Notes: generated from the sequence alone by a model not told the origin. Shown: positions 45,413 to 55,137, counted from the stretch's first letter. The stretch is 64,000 nucleotides of DNA from an uncultured Clostridia bacterium (GCA_947632615.1 CANRPW010000010.1:21916-85915); one strand, 5' to 3'. A program made the numbers and translations.

Positions 45413-47335
45413 TCAGATGTCAAGGTTTGTTACAAATTTAGCGTTTTCTCTTATAAATTCTTTACGAGGCTCTACATTGTCACCCATAAGCTTAGAGAAT
45501 ATGTCGTCAGCTCTTCTTGCATCTTCCATATTTACTCTTATAAGAGTTCTGTTTTCGGGGTCCATAGTTGTTTCCCAAAGCTGTTCGGGATCCATCTCGC
45601 CAAGACCCTTATATCTCTGAAGGGGCTTCATTCCCTTTGTGTCCATATTCTTTAAAATATCGTCTTTTTCTTCTTCACTGTAGGCATACTGCTTTTTATT
45701 GCCTTTTTCTATCTTATAAAGGGGCGGTTTTGCAAGATATACATATCCTCCCTCTATAAGCTGATGCATAAATCTGAATATAAACGTAAGAAGAAGTGTA
45801 GTTATATGCGCTCCGTCTACGTCCGCATCGGTCATTATAATAATTTTATGATATCTCAGTTTTGAAATATCAAATTCATCGTGAATTCCCGTGCCAAAGG
45901 CAGTTATCATAGACCTTATTTCTTCATTACCCAAAACTCTGTCAAGTCTTGCTTTTTCAACATTTAATATTTTACCTCTTAAAGGCAAAACTGCCTGAGT
46001 TTCGCTGGTTCTTGCATCTACCGCAGAGCCGCCCGCAGAGTTACCCTCGACTATATATATTTCGCACTTTGAAGGGTCTTTTTCCGAACAGTCCGAAAGC
46101 TTGCCGGGAAGTCTTGTTGTTTCAAGTACAGACTTTCTTCTTACAAGCTCTCTTGCCTTTTTAGCAGCATCTCTTGCACGGGAAGCAAGCACAGCCTTTT
46201 CAAATATAGCCTTAGCAACCGTAGGATTTTCCTCCAAAAAGTAATTGAGCTTTTCGGAAAGTACAGAATCCACCGCAGTCTTAGCTTCAGAAGTACCCAA
46301 CTTGCCCTTAGTCTGACCTTCAAACTGAGGATCGCTTATTTTTACGGATATAACGGAAACAAGACCCTCTCTTATATCATCACCCGTCAAATTTTTTTCG
46401 CTTTCCTTTAAAAGACCAAATCTTCTCGCATAGTCGTTTATAGTCTTTGTAAGACCTGTACGGAAGCCTGCTACGTGAGTACCGCCGTCGGCTGTATTTA
46501 TGTTGTTTACATACGAATAATTGCTCTCCTGGAAACCGTCGTTATGCTGGAAGGCTACCTCTACCAATATATCGTCCTTGCTGCCCTCACAGTAAAAAAT
46601 ATCTTCATAGGCAGGTGTCTTATTTTTGTTTATAAGCTCTACAAATTCCTTTATACCGCCGTCATAACAAAAGCTGTCTGTTCTGGGTTTTTCTTCTCTG
46701 TTGTCGGTAAAATTTATCCTTATACCCTTGGTAAGAAATGCCGTTTCCTGAAAATGCTCTTTTAATATGTCATAGTCAAAATGCTTTTCTTCAAAAATAG
46801 TGTCGTCGGGTAAAAATGTTATTTCCGTTCCCGTTCTGTCAGCCTCGCACTCGCCTATTACGGTGAGTTTATTTATAGGCTTGCCTATTTTATAATCCTG
46901 TGAATAAATTTTGCCCTCGTGACATATCTTAACATTGAGCCATGAGGAAAGAGCATTTACAACGGAAGCGCCAACGCCGTGCAAGCCCCCGGATACTTTA
47001 TACCCTCCACCGCCGAATTTTCCTCCGGCATGGAGAATGGTAAATACTACCTCAACGGCAGGTATGCCCTTCTGAGGGTGAATACCCACAGGAATACCTC
47101 TTCCGTCGTCGCTTACCGTAACAGTATCGTCTTTATTCAATATAATATCAATATTTCTGCAAAAGCCTGCCAAAGCCTCATCCACAGCATTATCCACTAT
47201 CTCATAAACAAGATGGTGAAGACCTCTTATAGAAGTAGAGCCTATATACATACCGGGTCTTTTTCTTACGGCTTCAAGCCCCTCAAGAATTTGTATTTGA
47301 GTTTCATCATAATTATTATTTATTTCATTATTCAT
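45413..47335 (-). CDS. gyrB: DNA gyrase subunit B
   Basis: ATPase subunit of gyrase. The GHKL ATP site shows [13 protein letters not shown] (near 46) and [10 protein letters not shown]. The TOPRIM domain has EGNSAGGSA (near 430) and DADVDGAHI. The C-terminal signature [21 protein letters not shown] is present. 640 residues, normal. It lies 124 bases downstream of recF; that gap contains a GTGTTAT/ATAACAC palindrome and two TATAAT strings, probably a separate gyrBA promoter. Confidence 0.97.
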   Translation of the reverse strand: MNNEINNNYDETQIQILEGLEAVRKRPGMYIGSTSIRGLHHLVYEIVDNAVDEALAGFCRNIDIILNKDDTVTVSDDGRGIPVGIHPQKGIPAVEVVFTILHAGGKFGGGGYKVSGGLHGVGASVVNALSSWLNVKICHEGKIYSQDYKIGKPINKLTVIGECEADRTGTEITFLPDDTIFEEKHFDYDILKEHFQETAFLTKGIRINFTDNREEKPRTDSFCYDGGIKEFVELINKNKTPAYEDIFYCEGSKDDILVEVAFQHNDGFQESNYSYVNNINTADGGTHVAGFRTGLTKTINDYARRFGLLKESEKNLTGDDIREGLVSVISVKISDPQFEGQTKGKLGTSEAKTAVDSVLSEKLNYFLEENPTVAKAIFEKAVLASRARDAAKKARELVRRKSVLETTRLPGKLSDCSEKDPSKCEIYIVEGNSAGGSAVDARTSETQAVLPLRGKILNVEKARLDRVLGNEEIRSMITAFGTGIHDEFDISKLRYHKIIIMTDADVDGAHITTLLLTFIFRFMHQLIEGGYVYLAKPPLYKIEKGNKKQYAYSEEEKDDILKNMDTKGMKPLQRYKGLGEMDPEQLWETTMDPENRTLIRVNMEDARRADDIFSKLMGDNVEPRKEFIRENAKFVTNLDI

Positions 47336-47459
47336 ATAAAACCCTTCCTATTCTTCATAAAACTTAAATTACCATTTCTTATCAAAGACGATGTGTTATT
47401 TAATAACACATAATGTTTTATTTTAATAACACATAATATTATAATTATAACACATTTTT
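47336..47459 (-). promoter_or_regulatory. Probable gyrBA promoter region with repeated ATAACACATAAT
   Basis: TTAATAACACATAAT occurs twice (47408-47445 region) and GTGTTATTTAATAACAC (about 47394-47410) is a perfect palindrome. On the minus strand the AT-rich DNA offers TATAAT-like -10 sequences. It may be a supercoiling-sensitive promoter or a repressor site; no factor is identified. Confidence 0.45.
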
Positions 47460-48554
47460 TCACTTTTTAACAGTGATTTTACCGTTATTTACAAAAAAAA
47501 CTGCTTTATTTTCCCCATTTTTACCGTAAACAAGGTCATCAATGCCCGTGCAGGTCATTATTATCTGCATACCCTTTAAATTATCCAGTATAAACTCCTG
47601 TCTGCTTCTGTCAAGCTCGCTCATAACATCGTCCAACAAAAGCACGGGAAGCTCCCCTGTTTCCTCTTTTATAACATCTGTTTCAGACAGCTTAAGCGCC
47701 AGAACAGCGGATTTTTTCTGCCCCTGAGAGCCGAACATTCTTACGTCTTTATCATTTATTTTAAGCAAAATATCGTCCTTATGAGGTCCATTATTTGTCA
47801 TTTTATAAAAAATATCTCTTTCAATACTTTTTTTAAGTCTTTCTTCAAGCTCGTCAGCCAAAGACTCGGGTCTGTAATATACTCCAAGCCTTTCTCTGTC
47901 CCCTGTTATCTTTGCATATATATTGCCTGCAAAAACCGATATTTTATTTATAAATTCTTCTCTATGTCTTATTATTTTAACGCCGTATTCCACAAGCTGT
48001 TTATCCCATATATAAAGACTGTCCTTTATATATTTAACATCACCTGAATTTTTAAGAAGATTGTTTCTCTGCTTAAGCACCTTAAAATATTTTTCAAGAT
48101 TATCGCAGTAAACACGGCTCAGCTGGCAAAGCTCCATATCCATAAATCTTCGCCTTGCTCCCGGCCCTTCATTTATAAGTGACATATCTTCGGGAGAAAA
48201 CATAACAGTCTTTACATTTCCGAAAAGGTCGCTTATTCTTCTTAAGGGAATACCGTTTATAGCCACGCCCTTTCTCTCATTTTCTTTAAGACTGATATTA
48301 ATTTTATCCTTATAAGTACCATTATTTTTATAAAGCACTATATTTGCAAACTTTTTGTCATAGTTTATAAGAGAGGATATTTTATGTGTCCTGTGGCTTC
48401 TGCCCGTAGAGCAAATAAAAATAGTTTCTATTATATTTGTTTTGCCCATACCGTTATCTCCATATATTATATTTATATCAGGAGAAAAAAACATGACATC
48501 TTCTTCAAGATTTCTGAAATTTCTGAAAGAAAGACTTTCTATTATATTTTTCAT
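47460..48554 (-). CDS. recF: DNA replication and repair protein RecF
   Basis: SMC-like ATPase that helps load RecA at gaps. Walker A is GDNGMGKTN (near 33), the ABC signature region is RMFGSQGQKKSAVLALKL (near 270) and Walker B is LPVLLLDDVMSELD (near 306). 364 residues, normal. It starts one base after the dnaN stop, so the two are translationally linked. The S4-domain gene (yaaA/rlbA) that usually sits between dnaN and recF in Firmicutes is absent here. Confidence 0.96.
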   Translation of the reverse strand: MKNIIESLSFRNFRNLEEDVMFFSPDINIIYGDNGMGKTNIIETIFICSTGRSHRTHKISSLINYDKKFANIVLYKNNGTYKDKINISLKENERKGVAINGIPLRRISDLFGNVKTVMFSPEDMSLINEGPGARRRFMDMELCQLSRVYCDNLEKYFKVLKQRNNLLKNSGDVKYIKDSLYIWDKQLVEYGVKIIRHREEFINKISVFAGNIYAKITGDRERLGVYYRPESLADELEERLKKSIERDIFYKMTNNGPHKDDILLKINDKDVRMFGSQGQKKSAVLALKLSETDVIKEETGELPVLLLDDVMSELDRSRQEFILDNLKGMQIIMTCTGIDDLVYGKNGENKAVFFVNNGKITVKK

Positions 48555-48555
48555 A

Positions 48556-49656
48556 TTACAACCTCAGAGGCAAAATAAGATATTTATATTCTTCGTTTCC
48601 TCCGTCAACAACACAAGGGCTTAAAGGCGAATTAAACATAAGATTTACCTCTTCGCTGTCTATATTTTTAAATATATCCTGCAAATATTTAGGGTTAAAG
48701 CCTATAGTGAGATCATCTCCATTTACATCGCAGTCTATTTTTTCGTACATACTGCCAAGAGTTTCGCTTATGCTTGAAAGCTCTATAGCTCCCTCACTTA
48801 TTACCACCTTTACAGGTGATTTTTTAGCATCCTTTGATATAAGCAAAACTCTGTCAAGACAACTTAGCATTTCATCCTTTTTAAGAGTTACCTTAGTTTT
48901 GAAGTCGTCAGTAAAAAATTGCTTATATTTAAGGTATTCTCCCTCTATAAGATTAGTAAGCATTACACAGTCTTTAAACCTTATAAGCATATGAGTATCC
49001 GTAAAGAAAAGACTTATTTCTTCCTCATCCGTTATAAGCCTGCTTATTTCATTCATAGCACTTCCCGGTACGATTACGGAAAATTCATCGCCGTTTCCCT
49101 TTAATATTTCGGAATTGGCGCAGGCTATTCTATAGCCGTCTATACCTACCATATTTAAGTTGTTATCATTTATTTCAATATATTCTCCCGTAAGCACAGG
49201 CTTTATATTTTCAACGGCAACCGCAAATATAGTTTTTCTTATCATCTCTCTGAATTTAGAAGCCTGAAATACATAAGGTATATCTTCAGCTACTTCGGGA
49301 AGAGCCGGAAATACCTCAGGGTTTCTTCCCGGAACTTTTATTTCATATCTGCCACTTTTAATGGTAGTTATAAATTTATCATCCGTTTCCATATATATAT
49401 CCTGAGAAGGGGCTGATCTTATAACGTCTGTTAAAAATCTGCCTTCAATAGCTGCCTTTCCGTAATCTTCTATATCTGCATCAAAATATTTACTCTCAAT
49501 GCCCATATCTAAGTTATTCGCAGTAAGCTTAATGCCGTTTTCATCTGCGGTAATGAGAATACACTCAAGTATATTCATAGTAGATTTGTTTACGGCTGCT
49601 CTTGATACAAGTCCTATATTATATAATATATCGTTTTTGTTTACCTTTAGCTTCAT
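48556..49656 (-). CDS. dnaN: DNA polymerase III beta subunit (sliding clamp)
   Basis: Ring clamp that holds the replicative polymerase on DNA. The 366 residues form three copies of the clamp fold. Recognisable parts are the start MKLKVNKNDILYNIGLVSRAAVNKSTMNIL and the C-terminal YLILPLRL, where the usual end is MP(V/M)RL. The sequence is fairly divergent from Bacillus DnaN, but synteny between dnaA and recF settles it. The ATG at 49656 follows AAAGGA. Confidence 0.95.
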   Translation of the reverse strand: MKLKVNKNDILYNIGLVSRAAVNKSTMNILECILITADENGIKLTANNLDMGIESKYFDADIEDYGKAAIEGRFLTDVIRSAPSQDIYMETDDKFITTIKSGRYEIKVPGRNPEVFPALPEVAEDIPYVFQASKFREMIRKTIFAVAVENIKPVLTGEYIEINDNNLNMVGIDGYRIACANSEILKGNGDEFSVIVPGSAMNEISRLITDEEEISLFFTDTHMLIRFKDCVMLTNLIEGEYLKYKQFFTDDFKTKVTLKKDEMLSCLDRVLLISKDAKKSPVKVVISEGAIELSSISETLGSMYEKIDCDVNGDDLTIGFNPKYLQDIFKNIDSEEVNLMFNSPLSPCVVDGGNEEYKYLILPLRL

Positions 49657-49993
49657 TTGTGTATATCCTTTCTTTCAAATAACCCTATATATTTTTTTAT
49701 CTGTCTTTATATTATAATTAGTAGTAGTAGTAGTAGTAGCTGTGGAAATGTGGAAAACCTGTAATTTTTCTCATAATTAACATAAAAAACAATGTGTAAA
49801 ATAAGACTTTAATAATGTGGAAAAACCCTGTTTTTTTGCACAAAAACCACATTTTAAAAATAGTTTTCCACATTAACAACATATTTTACACAGAGTTTTC
49901 CACATTAATTGTGTAAAACTACATTTTAACAGCTATATTATATATCACTGTTTTTACCCATTATAAGCTGTATTTTTCCACATTTGTGTAAAA
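49657..49993. other. oriC: Replication origin (oriC) between dnaN and dnaA
   Basis: Gene-free 337 bases with at least ten DnaA-box-like 9-mers. TTTTCCACA (or complement) lies at 49749, 49816, 49864, 49896 and 49974. TTTTACACA (or complement) lies at 49793, 49884, 49910 and 49985. ATTTCCACA (complement) lies at 49741. Next to the 49741 boxes is a run of seven TAG units (49719-49739), preceded by very AT-rich DNA (49680-49718). The order AT-rich, TAG repeats, then DnaA boxes matches the DnaA-trio unwinding element of Bacillus. The canonical TTATCCACA is not seen. Confidence 0.9.
49719..49739 (+). repeat. (TAG)7 DnaA-trio element
   Basis: Seven perfect TAG triplets directly beside two overlapping DnaA boxes, flanked on the other side by AT-rich DNA. 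DnaA-trios guide DnaA filament growth onto one strand during unwinding. Bacterial examples are usually shorter and imperfect. Confidence 0.8.
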
Positions 49994-51301
49994 CTAAAGC
50001 TTAGCCTCTATTTCAGCTACCATTTTATATACATCGTTGTTTTCATTCATAAGCGATTGTATTTTTTCCACAGCCGTTCTTACAGAAGTATGATTTTGCC
50101 CTCCGAATTTTGCGGCTATTTCTGTAAGTGTGGTATTCTTAACGTGTTTTCTGCAAAGATATTCGGCTATCTGCCTATATGTAGACAAGGGCTTGCTTCT
50201 TTTTTTGCTTATAAGATCCTCATGCTTTATACCATAGGTCTCGCATATAACATTTTGTATTTTTTCTATGGTAAGCTCCTCCCTGCCTGATTTTTTACCC
50301 AAGTCGCTGAGTGCTTCCTCCGCCGTGGCAAGGTTAAGGGGCTTATTTATAAGCTTTTTATATGCCAAAACCTTAGTAAGTGCTCCCTCAAGATCTCTTA
50401 TATTTGACTTTATTTTATATGCTATATAGTCAATTATTTCTCTGTCAACGTCTATGCCCTGTTCCTCTGTTTTCTGAACAAGTATTGCTATACGCGTTTC
50501 CGCATCCGGGGGCTTTATATCGGCTAAAAGACCTGAGCTGAAGCGATTTCTCAGCCTGTCCGTAAGTGTCTTTATTTCGTTAGGGTGACGGTCGCTTGCC
50601 ATTATTATCTGCTTATGATCGTTATAAAGGGCGTTGAATGTATGGAAAAATTCGTCCTGTGTGGCTTCCTTTCCGCTTATAAACTGTATGTCGTCTATAA
50701 GAAGAACATCTAAATTTCTGTATTTTTGGCGGAATTTTTCGTTGGTTCTGTTTCTTATGGCAGAAAGAAGCTCATTCATAAATTTTTCGCAGGTTATATA
50801 AGCTATACGACATTCAGGGTCTCTTTCCAATATAGAGTTGGCTATGGCGTGCATAAGATGAGTTTTGCCAAGACCAACATCACCGTATAAAAACAGAGGA
50901 TTATATTCGCTGCCCGGGGCTTCCGCTACTGCCACGCTTGCAGCATAGGCAAACTGATTTGACTGACCTACTATAAAATTTGCAAAATTATATCTGCTTG
51001 AAACGCTGTTTCTGCTGATTATTTTAAGAGAAGGCACTTCAATGTGGTCTTTATCCTCCGATATTATTTTTATAATATAGTCTTCTCCTGTTATAAGCCT
51101 TGCTTGTTCCTGTATTATATCTATATATTTGTCTTCAACTGTCTTTTTAATAATGTTGCTGACTGTTTTAAGAGTCATTATTCCGTCACTATCTGACACG
51201 GGGACAAGAGGATTTATAAATGCAGCCCATGCCGGATTGGATATGTCAGAATTCAGATTAACGGCCTTTGCTATTCTTTTCCATGTTTCAGGAAAATTCA
51301 T
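49994..51301 (-). CDS. dnaA: Chromosomal replication initiator DnaA
   Basis: AAA+ initiator that binds DnaA boxes and melts oriC. Domain I spans 1-85. Domain III has Walker A GDVGLGKTH (near 140), Walker B LLIDDIQF and sensor 2. Domain IV is unusual: the near-invariant GGRDHTTV signature reads GGQNHTSV (about 396-403) and RQIAMYL reads RQIAEYL. Asp433 of E. coli DnaA, which helps read the box, corresponds to Asn here. This coincides with non-standard boxes at oriC. 435 residues, with a very short domain II. The neighbour upstream is fumarase; rpmH, rnpA and yidC are not beside it as they are in most Firmicutes. Confidence 0.96.
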   Translation of the reverse strand: MNFPETWKRIAKAVNLNSDISNPAWAAFINPLVPVSDSDGIMTLKTVSNIIKKTVEDKYIDIIQEQARLITGEDYIIKIISEDKDHIEVPSLKIISRNSVSSRYNFANFIVGQSNQFAYAASVAVAEAPGSEYNPLFLYGDVGLGKTHLMHAIANSILERDPECRIAYITCEKFMNELLSAIRNRTNEKFRQKYRNLDVLLIDDIQFISGKEATQDEFFHTFNALYNDHKQIIMASDRHPNEIKTLTDRLRNRFSSGLLADIKPPDAETRIAILVQKTEEQGIDVDREIIDYIAYKIKSNIRDLEGALTKVLAYKKLINKPLNLATAEEALSDLGKKSGREELTIEKIQNVICETYGIKHEDLISKKRSKPLSTYRQIAEYLCRKHVKNTTLTEIAAKFGGQNHTSVRTAVEKIQSLMNENNDVYKMVAEIEAKL

Positions 51302-51449
51302 AAAAATCCCCTCCTTTTTTTAAAACTCATACCAATATATATTATAACATAAAATCACCGAAAAAAGAAGAAAAATTTTCTTTTATTTTGCATCATAATA
51401 TGATATAATACCTTTGTTGTGATATATTAAATTTAAAAGAGGTTTTTTT

Positions 51450-52292
51450 ATGAGAATTATAAATAAAGAGGCAATTATAAATGCCGTTGAAAAGCTGTGT
51501 ATAGATACAAACTGTATATTAAATGAAGACATATTAAATAGCTTTGATAGCTTTATGGAAAAGGAAGAGTCACCTATAGCCCTTGGCATACTGAATGACC
51601 TTAAGAAAAACGCCGAAGCTGCCAAAAAACGTATGATGCCTATTTGTCAGGACACGGGAATGGCTGTCGTATTTATAGAAATAGGACAGGAGGTATATGT
51701 TGAAGGCTCTATTACAGATGCTGTAAACGAGGGTGTAAGACGAGGTTATATAAATGGCTGCTTAAGAAAGTCGGTAGTTGACGACCCTATAATAAAAAGA
51801 GTAAATACAAAGGATAATACCCCTGCCATAATACATTACAACATAGTAGCGGGAGATAAACTCAAAATAACCGTAGCTCCCAAGGGCTTCGGCTCTGAAA
51901 ATATGTCAAAAATACATATGCTTAAGCCCTCAGACGGCAGAAAAGGCGTTATTGATGCCGTTATAAATACAATAGAACAAGCAGGGCCAAACCCATGTCC
52001 TCCCATGGTAGTGGGCATAGGCTTAGGCGGCAATTTTGAATATTGTGCATATCTTGCAAAAAAGGCTCTTCTCCGTCCCATAGGTAAAAATTCAGAAAAA
52101 CCGTATTTAAAGGAAATAGAAGAAGAAGTATTAGAGAGAGCCAATAATTTAGGCATAGGCCCTCAGGGCTTAGGCGGAAGGACTACTATTTTATGGGCGG
52201 CAGCAGAAGACTACCCCACCCATATAGCCGGTATGCCCGTAGCCGTAAACATAAGCTGCCACGTTACACGTCACGGCGAAACTATTTTATAA
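51450..52292 (+). CDS. Class I fumarate hydratase, alpha subunit
   Basis: Iron-sulfur hydro-lyase subunit of the fumarase/L(+)-tartrate dehydratase type, with the 4Fe-4S cluster. Cluster cysteines are seen in MPICQDTG (near 64), in INGCLRKS and near the C-terminal half. NPCPPMVVGIGLGG is a family signature. 280 residues. The beta subunit follows 15 bases later. The pair probably interconverts fumarate and malate in a partial anaerobic TCA route; tartrate dehydratase cannot be excluded. ATG at 51450 after AAAGAGG. Confidence 0.92.
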   Translation: MRIINKEAIINAVEKLCIDTNCILNEDILNSFDSFMEKEESPIALGILNDLKKNAEAAKKRMMPICQDTGMAVVFIEIGQEVYVEGSITDAVNEGVRRGYINGCLRKSVVDDPIIKRVNTKDNTPAIIHYNIVAGDKLKITVAPKGFGSENMSKIHMLKPSDGRKGVIDAVINTIEQAGPNPCPPMVVGIGLGGNFEYCAYLAKKALLRPIGKNSEKPYLKEIEEEVLERANNLGIGPQGLGGRTTILWAAAEDYPTHIAGMPVAVNISCHVTRHGETIL

Positions 52293-52307
52293 AAAGGAGT
52301 CTTAATA

Positions 52308-52865
52308 ATGGAAGTTAGTTTGAATACTCCTGTTACGAGAGAGGCGGCAAAAAAGCTTCACGCAGGGGACAGAGTTTTAATATCAGGTATAATATATACG
52401 GCAAGAGATGCGGCTCATAAAAGAATGATTGAAAACAGAGAACAGGGCTTTCCTATAGAAATAAAGGACAGCACCATATATTTTGCAGGCCCTTCACCGG
52501 CAAAGCCCGGAGAACCTGTAGGAGCTATCGGACCTACCACAAGCTATAGAATGGACGCCTATTCTCCCGAGCTTATAAAATACGGCGAAACCGTTATGAT
52601 AGGCAAGGGCAAAAGAAGCAGCGAGGTCATAGAGGCTATGAAAAAATACGGCGCCGTGTATATAGGCGCTATAGGCGGGGCAGGTGCTCTTCTTGCAAGC
52701 CACGTTGAAAGCTGTAAGATAGTGGCATATGATGACTTAGGTGCAGAGGCAATTCATGAGCTTAAGGTAAAGGACTTTCCCGGAATAGTAATTATAGACA
52801 GTTTTGGCAACAATCTTTACGAAACGGAATATCTCAAATATAAAAAGGATGATAAAGATGCTTAA
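52308..52865 (+). CDS. Class I fumarate hydratase, beta subunit
   Basis: C-terminal partner of the hydro-lyase. The 185 residues carry LNTPVTREAAKKLHAGDRVLISG, the motif YFAGPSPAKPGEPVGAIGPTTSYRMD and GKGKRSSE, all characteristic. It completes the active site together with the alpha subunit. It overlaps the start of coaBC by 8 bases, so the three genes form one unit. Confidence 0.92.
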   Translation: MEVSLNTPVTREAAKKLHAGDRVLISGIIYTARDAAHKRMIENREQGFPIEIKDSTIYFAGPSPAKPGEPVGAIGPTTSYRMDAYSPELIKYGETVMIGKGKRSSEVIEAMKKYGAVYIGAIGGAGALLASHVESCKIVAYDDLGAEAIHELKVKDFPGIVIIDSFGNNLYETEYLKYKKDDKDA

Positions 52866-54036
52866 GGGAAAATGTATAGTTATAGGCATAAGCGCCTCAG
52901 TAGCTGTATATAAAATATGCGAGCTTATAAGACTTCTTGTAAAGGCAGGCTGTGAGGTACATACAATTATGACAAAAAATGCCTGCGAGCTTATAAAGCC
53001 CTACCTTATGGAAGAGCTTTCTCAGAACAGATGTATAACAGACACATTTGAAAGAACTCCTGTATTTGACGTAAAGCACATTTCACTTGCAAATAAGGCG
53101 GATATGTTTATAACTGCCCCTGCAACGGCAAATGTAATAGGCAAAATAGCAAACGGCATAGCCGACGATATGCTTACGACCACAATTATGGCAGTAAAGG
53201 CTAAAAAAATGATAGTGCCCGCTATGAATGTGAATATGTATGAAAATCCTATTTTACAGCAAAATCTGAAAAAACTTGAAGATTTGGGCTATATAGTTTT
53301 ACCCACGGGCAGCGGCGAGCTTGCCTGCGGCGACGTAGGTAAGGGAAGAATGATTGAGCCTTACGAGATATTCGACTATATCAAAAAAGAACTCTGCGAA
53401 AAAACATTGTATGGCAAAAAGGTGTTAGTCACCTGCGGCGCAACGGCAGAAGCCATAGACCCCGTAAGATTTATAACAAATCACTCCAGCGGCAAAATGG
53501 GCTTTGCCATTGCCGAAACAGCCCTAAATATGGGTGCGGAGGTCACAGTTATAAAAGCTCAGACAACGGCAAAACAGCCTTTGGGAGTAAATATAATAAA
53601 TGTGCGTTCTGCCGAGGATATGTTCAACGCGGTAAAAGACAATTATAAAGATTTTGACTATATTTTCAAAGCCGCAGCCGTAGCAGACTACACCCCAACA
53701 GACTACGCCGAAAACAAGATAAAAAAATCAGATGGCAATATGTCTATAAGCCTTAAAAGAACAAGGGATATACTCAAATTTTTAGGAGAAAACAAGGTAG
53801 AGGGTCAGAAAATTTGCGGCTTTTCAATGGAAACGGAAAATCTTATTGAAAACTCCCGAAAAAAGCTGATCTCAAAAAATATAGATATGATAGCTGCCAA
53901 CAGTATAACCGAAAAGGGCAGCGGCTTTGGCACTGACACAAACAAAATAACCGTCATCACCAAAGACAGTATAAAAGAACTTCCTCTCATGTCAAAGGAA
54001 GAATGTGCCGAAGCTCTTATAAAAGAAATAATTTAA
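52858..54036 (+). CDS. coaBC: Bifunctional phosphopantothenoylcysteine decarboxylase/phosphopantothenate-cysteine ligase
   Basis: Two steps of coenzyme A synthesis. The N-terminal flavin-dependent decarboxylase CoaC (about 1-185) has the active-site His in DVKHISLANKAD and the PAMNVNMYENP substrate-clamp motif. CoaB (about 190-392) has VTCGATAEAIDPVRFITNHSSGKMG and KAAAVADY. 392 residues. The ATG at 52858 has AAGGA upstream and lies within the end of the fumarase beta gene; a longer in-frame start inside that gene is less likely. The link to fumarase seems to be positional only. Confidence 0.94.
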   Translation: MLKGKCIVIGISASVAVYKICELIRLLVKAGCEVHTIMTKNACELIKPYLMEELSQNRCITDTFERTPVFDVKHISLANKADMFITAPATANVIGKIANGIADDMLTTTIMAVKAKKMIVPAMNVNMYENPILQQNLKKLEDLGYIVLPTGSGELACGDVGKGRMIEPYEIFDYIKKELCEKTLYGKKVLVTCGATAEAIDPVRFITNHSSGKMGFAIAETALNMGAEVTVIKAQTTAKQPLGVNIINVRSAEDMFNAVKDNYKDFDYIFKAAAVADYTPTDYAENKIKKSDGNMSISLKRTRDILKFLGENKVEGQKICGFSMETENLIENSRKKLISKNIDMIAANSITEKGSGFGTDTNKITVITKDSIKELPLMSKEECAEALIKEII

Positions 54037-54065
54037 TAACAAATCTCACTTTGTCGGAGGGAGTT

Positions 54066-54602
54066 ATGAGGTGTGAAGATATAAAGAAAGAAATGCCACA
54101 CTATAACGCTGTTAAAGAGTTGCAGATGACGGCATTTCCTCCGGAGGAAAGTTTTTCAATGGAGGAGATTTTGAGATTATCAAAATCAGATCATATAGAA
54201 TATAAGTCTTTTTGGAAAGGAGAACAACTTTGCGGAATTATTTTTTATAATGTCGGCGAAACGATGCTTTATTTGTTTTATCTTGCCGTACCCGTCAAAG
54301 TGCGTTCTAAAGGTTACGGAGCAGAGCTGATTAAATGGCTGATGAAGATGTATTCCGATAAATCTATAGTTGGAAATATTGAATCGTTAGGTTTCAATGC
54401 TGAAAATGAAGGTCAGCGTATCCGCCGATTTGCATTTTATGAACGAAATGGGTTTCATAAGGAGCCGTTCAGATTGATTGATGACAGCGGATTTTACGAT
54501 ATTATCTCAACAGGGTCAGCTTTTGATGAGAAGGAATATATGCGATTGATTGATGAATTAGGATTTGGAATTTATAATCCGTCGCTTCAATCTTTAGGAT
54601 AA
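54066..54602 (+). CDS. GNAT-family N-acetyltransferase
   Basis: 178-residue acetyl-CoA-dependent transferase of unknown substrate. The central motif A is recognisable: LFYLAVPVKVRSKGYGAELIKWL (about 82-104), with the pyrophosphate loop RSKGYG (R-x2-G-x-G type). A late RFAFYERNGF (about 137-146) corresponds to motif B. The ATG at 54066 follows GGAGGG. Codon choice (TTG, ATT, GGA) differs from flanking genes, which favour CTT, ATA and GGC. It is first in a GNAT-Nudix-PhzF group that looks acquired. Confidence 0.85.
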   Translation: MRCEDIKKEMPHYNAVKELQMTAFPPEESFSMEEILRLSKSDHIEYKSFWKGEQLCGIIFYNVGETMLYLFYLAVPVKVRSKGYGAELIKWLMKMYSDKSIVGNIESLGFNAENEGQRIRRFAFYERNGFHKEPFRLIDDSGFYDIISTGSAFDEKEYMRLIDELGFGIYNPSLQSLG

Positions 54603-54679
54603 ATTCATATAATGAAGGAACGACAGATTTCTATTTGTTGGAGTATTGGAAAGAATTGATATTAGGCGGAGGGGATTAT

Positions 54680-55108
54680 GTGACAACTGTAAATTTTTAT
54701 GAAGAAATTTCAGATGAAAAACTTAAATTTGCTGTAATAACTGCAAAAAAAGACGGAAAATGGATTTTTTGTAAACACAAAAACCGCAATACATACGAAA
54801 TTCCCGGAGGTCACAGAGAACCCGGCGAAACGATTGACGAAACCGCCAAGCGTGAGCTGTACGAAGAAACGGGTGCAGTAAATTATACTATTACACCTGT
54901 TTGTGTTTATTCTGTTATAGCAGAGGATAACTTTAATGGTGAAGAAACTTTTGGTAAGCTGTACTTCGCAGAGGTGAGATCACTTGAGAAAGAATTGCAC
55001 AGCGAAATAGAAAAAATCATTCTGACTGATGATCTGCCAAAGCATTTAACATACCCAAAAATTCAACCAAAGCTGCTGGCAGAGGTACAGCGCAGAGGGA
55101 TATGTTAA
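54680..55108 (+). CDS. Nudix hydrolase
   Basis: 142-residue nucleoside-diphosphate-linked hydrolase. The Nudix box is complete: G-x5-E-x7-R-E-L-Y-E-E-T-G-A (about 51-73, starting GHREPGETIDE). Substrate is unknown. The GTG at 54680 is chosen because GCGGAGGGG lies 5 bases upstream; a longer frame from 54635 lacks an RBS. It lies between the GNAT and PhzF genes with the same odd codon style. Confidence 0.88.
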   Translation: MTTVNFYEEISDEKLKFAVITAKKDGKWIFCKHKNRNTYEIPGGHREPGETIDETAKRELYEETGAVNYTITPVCVYSVIAEDNFNGEETFGKLYFAEVRSLEKELHSEIEKIILTDDLPKHLTYPKIQPKLLAEVQRRGIC

Positions 55109-55137
55109 CAATATCGGGGTTTGTGGAGGAAACCGTA

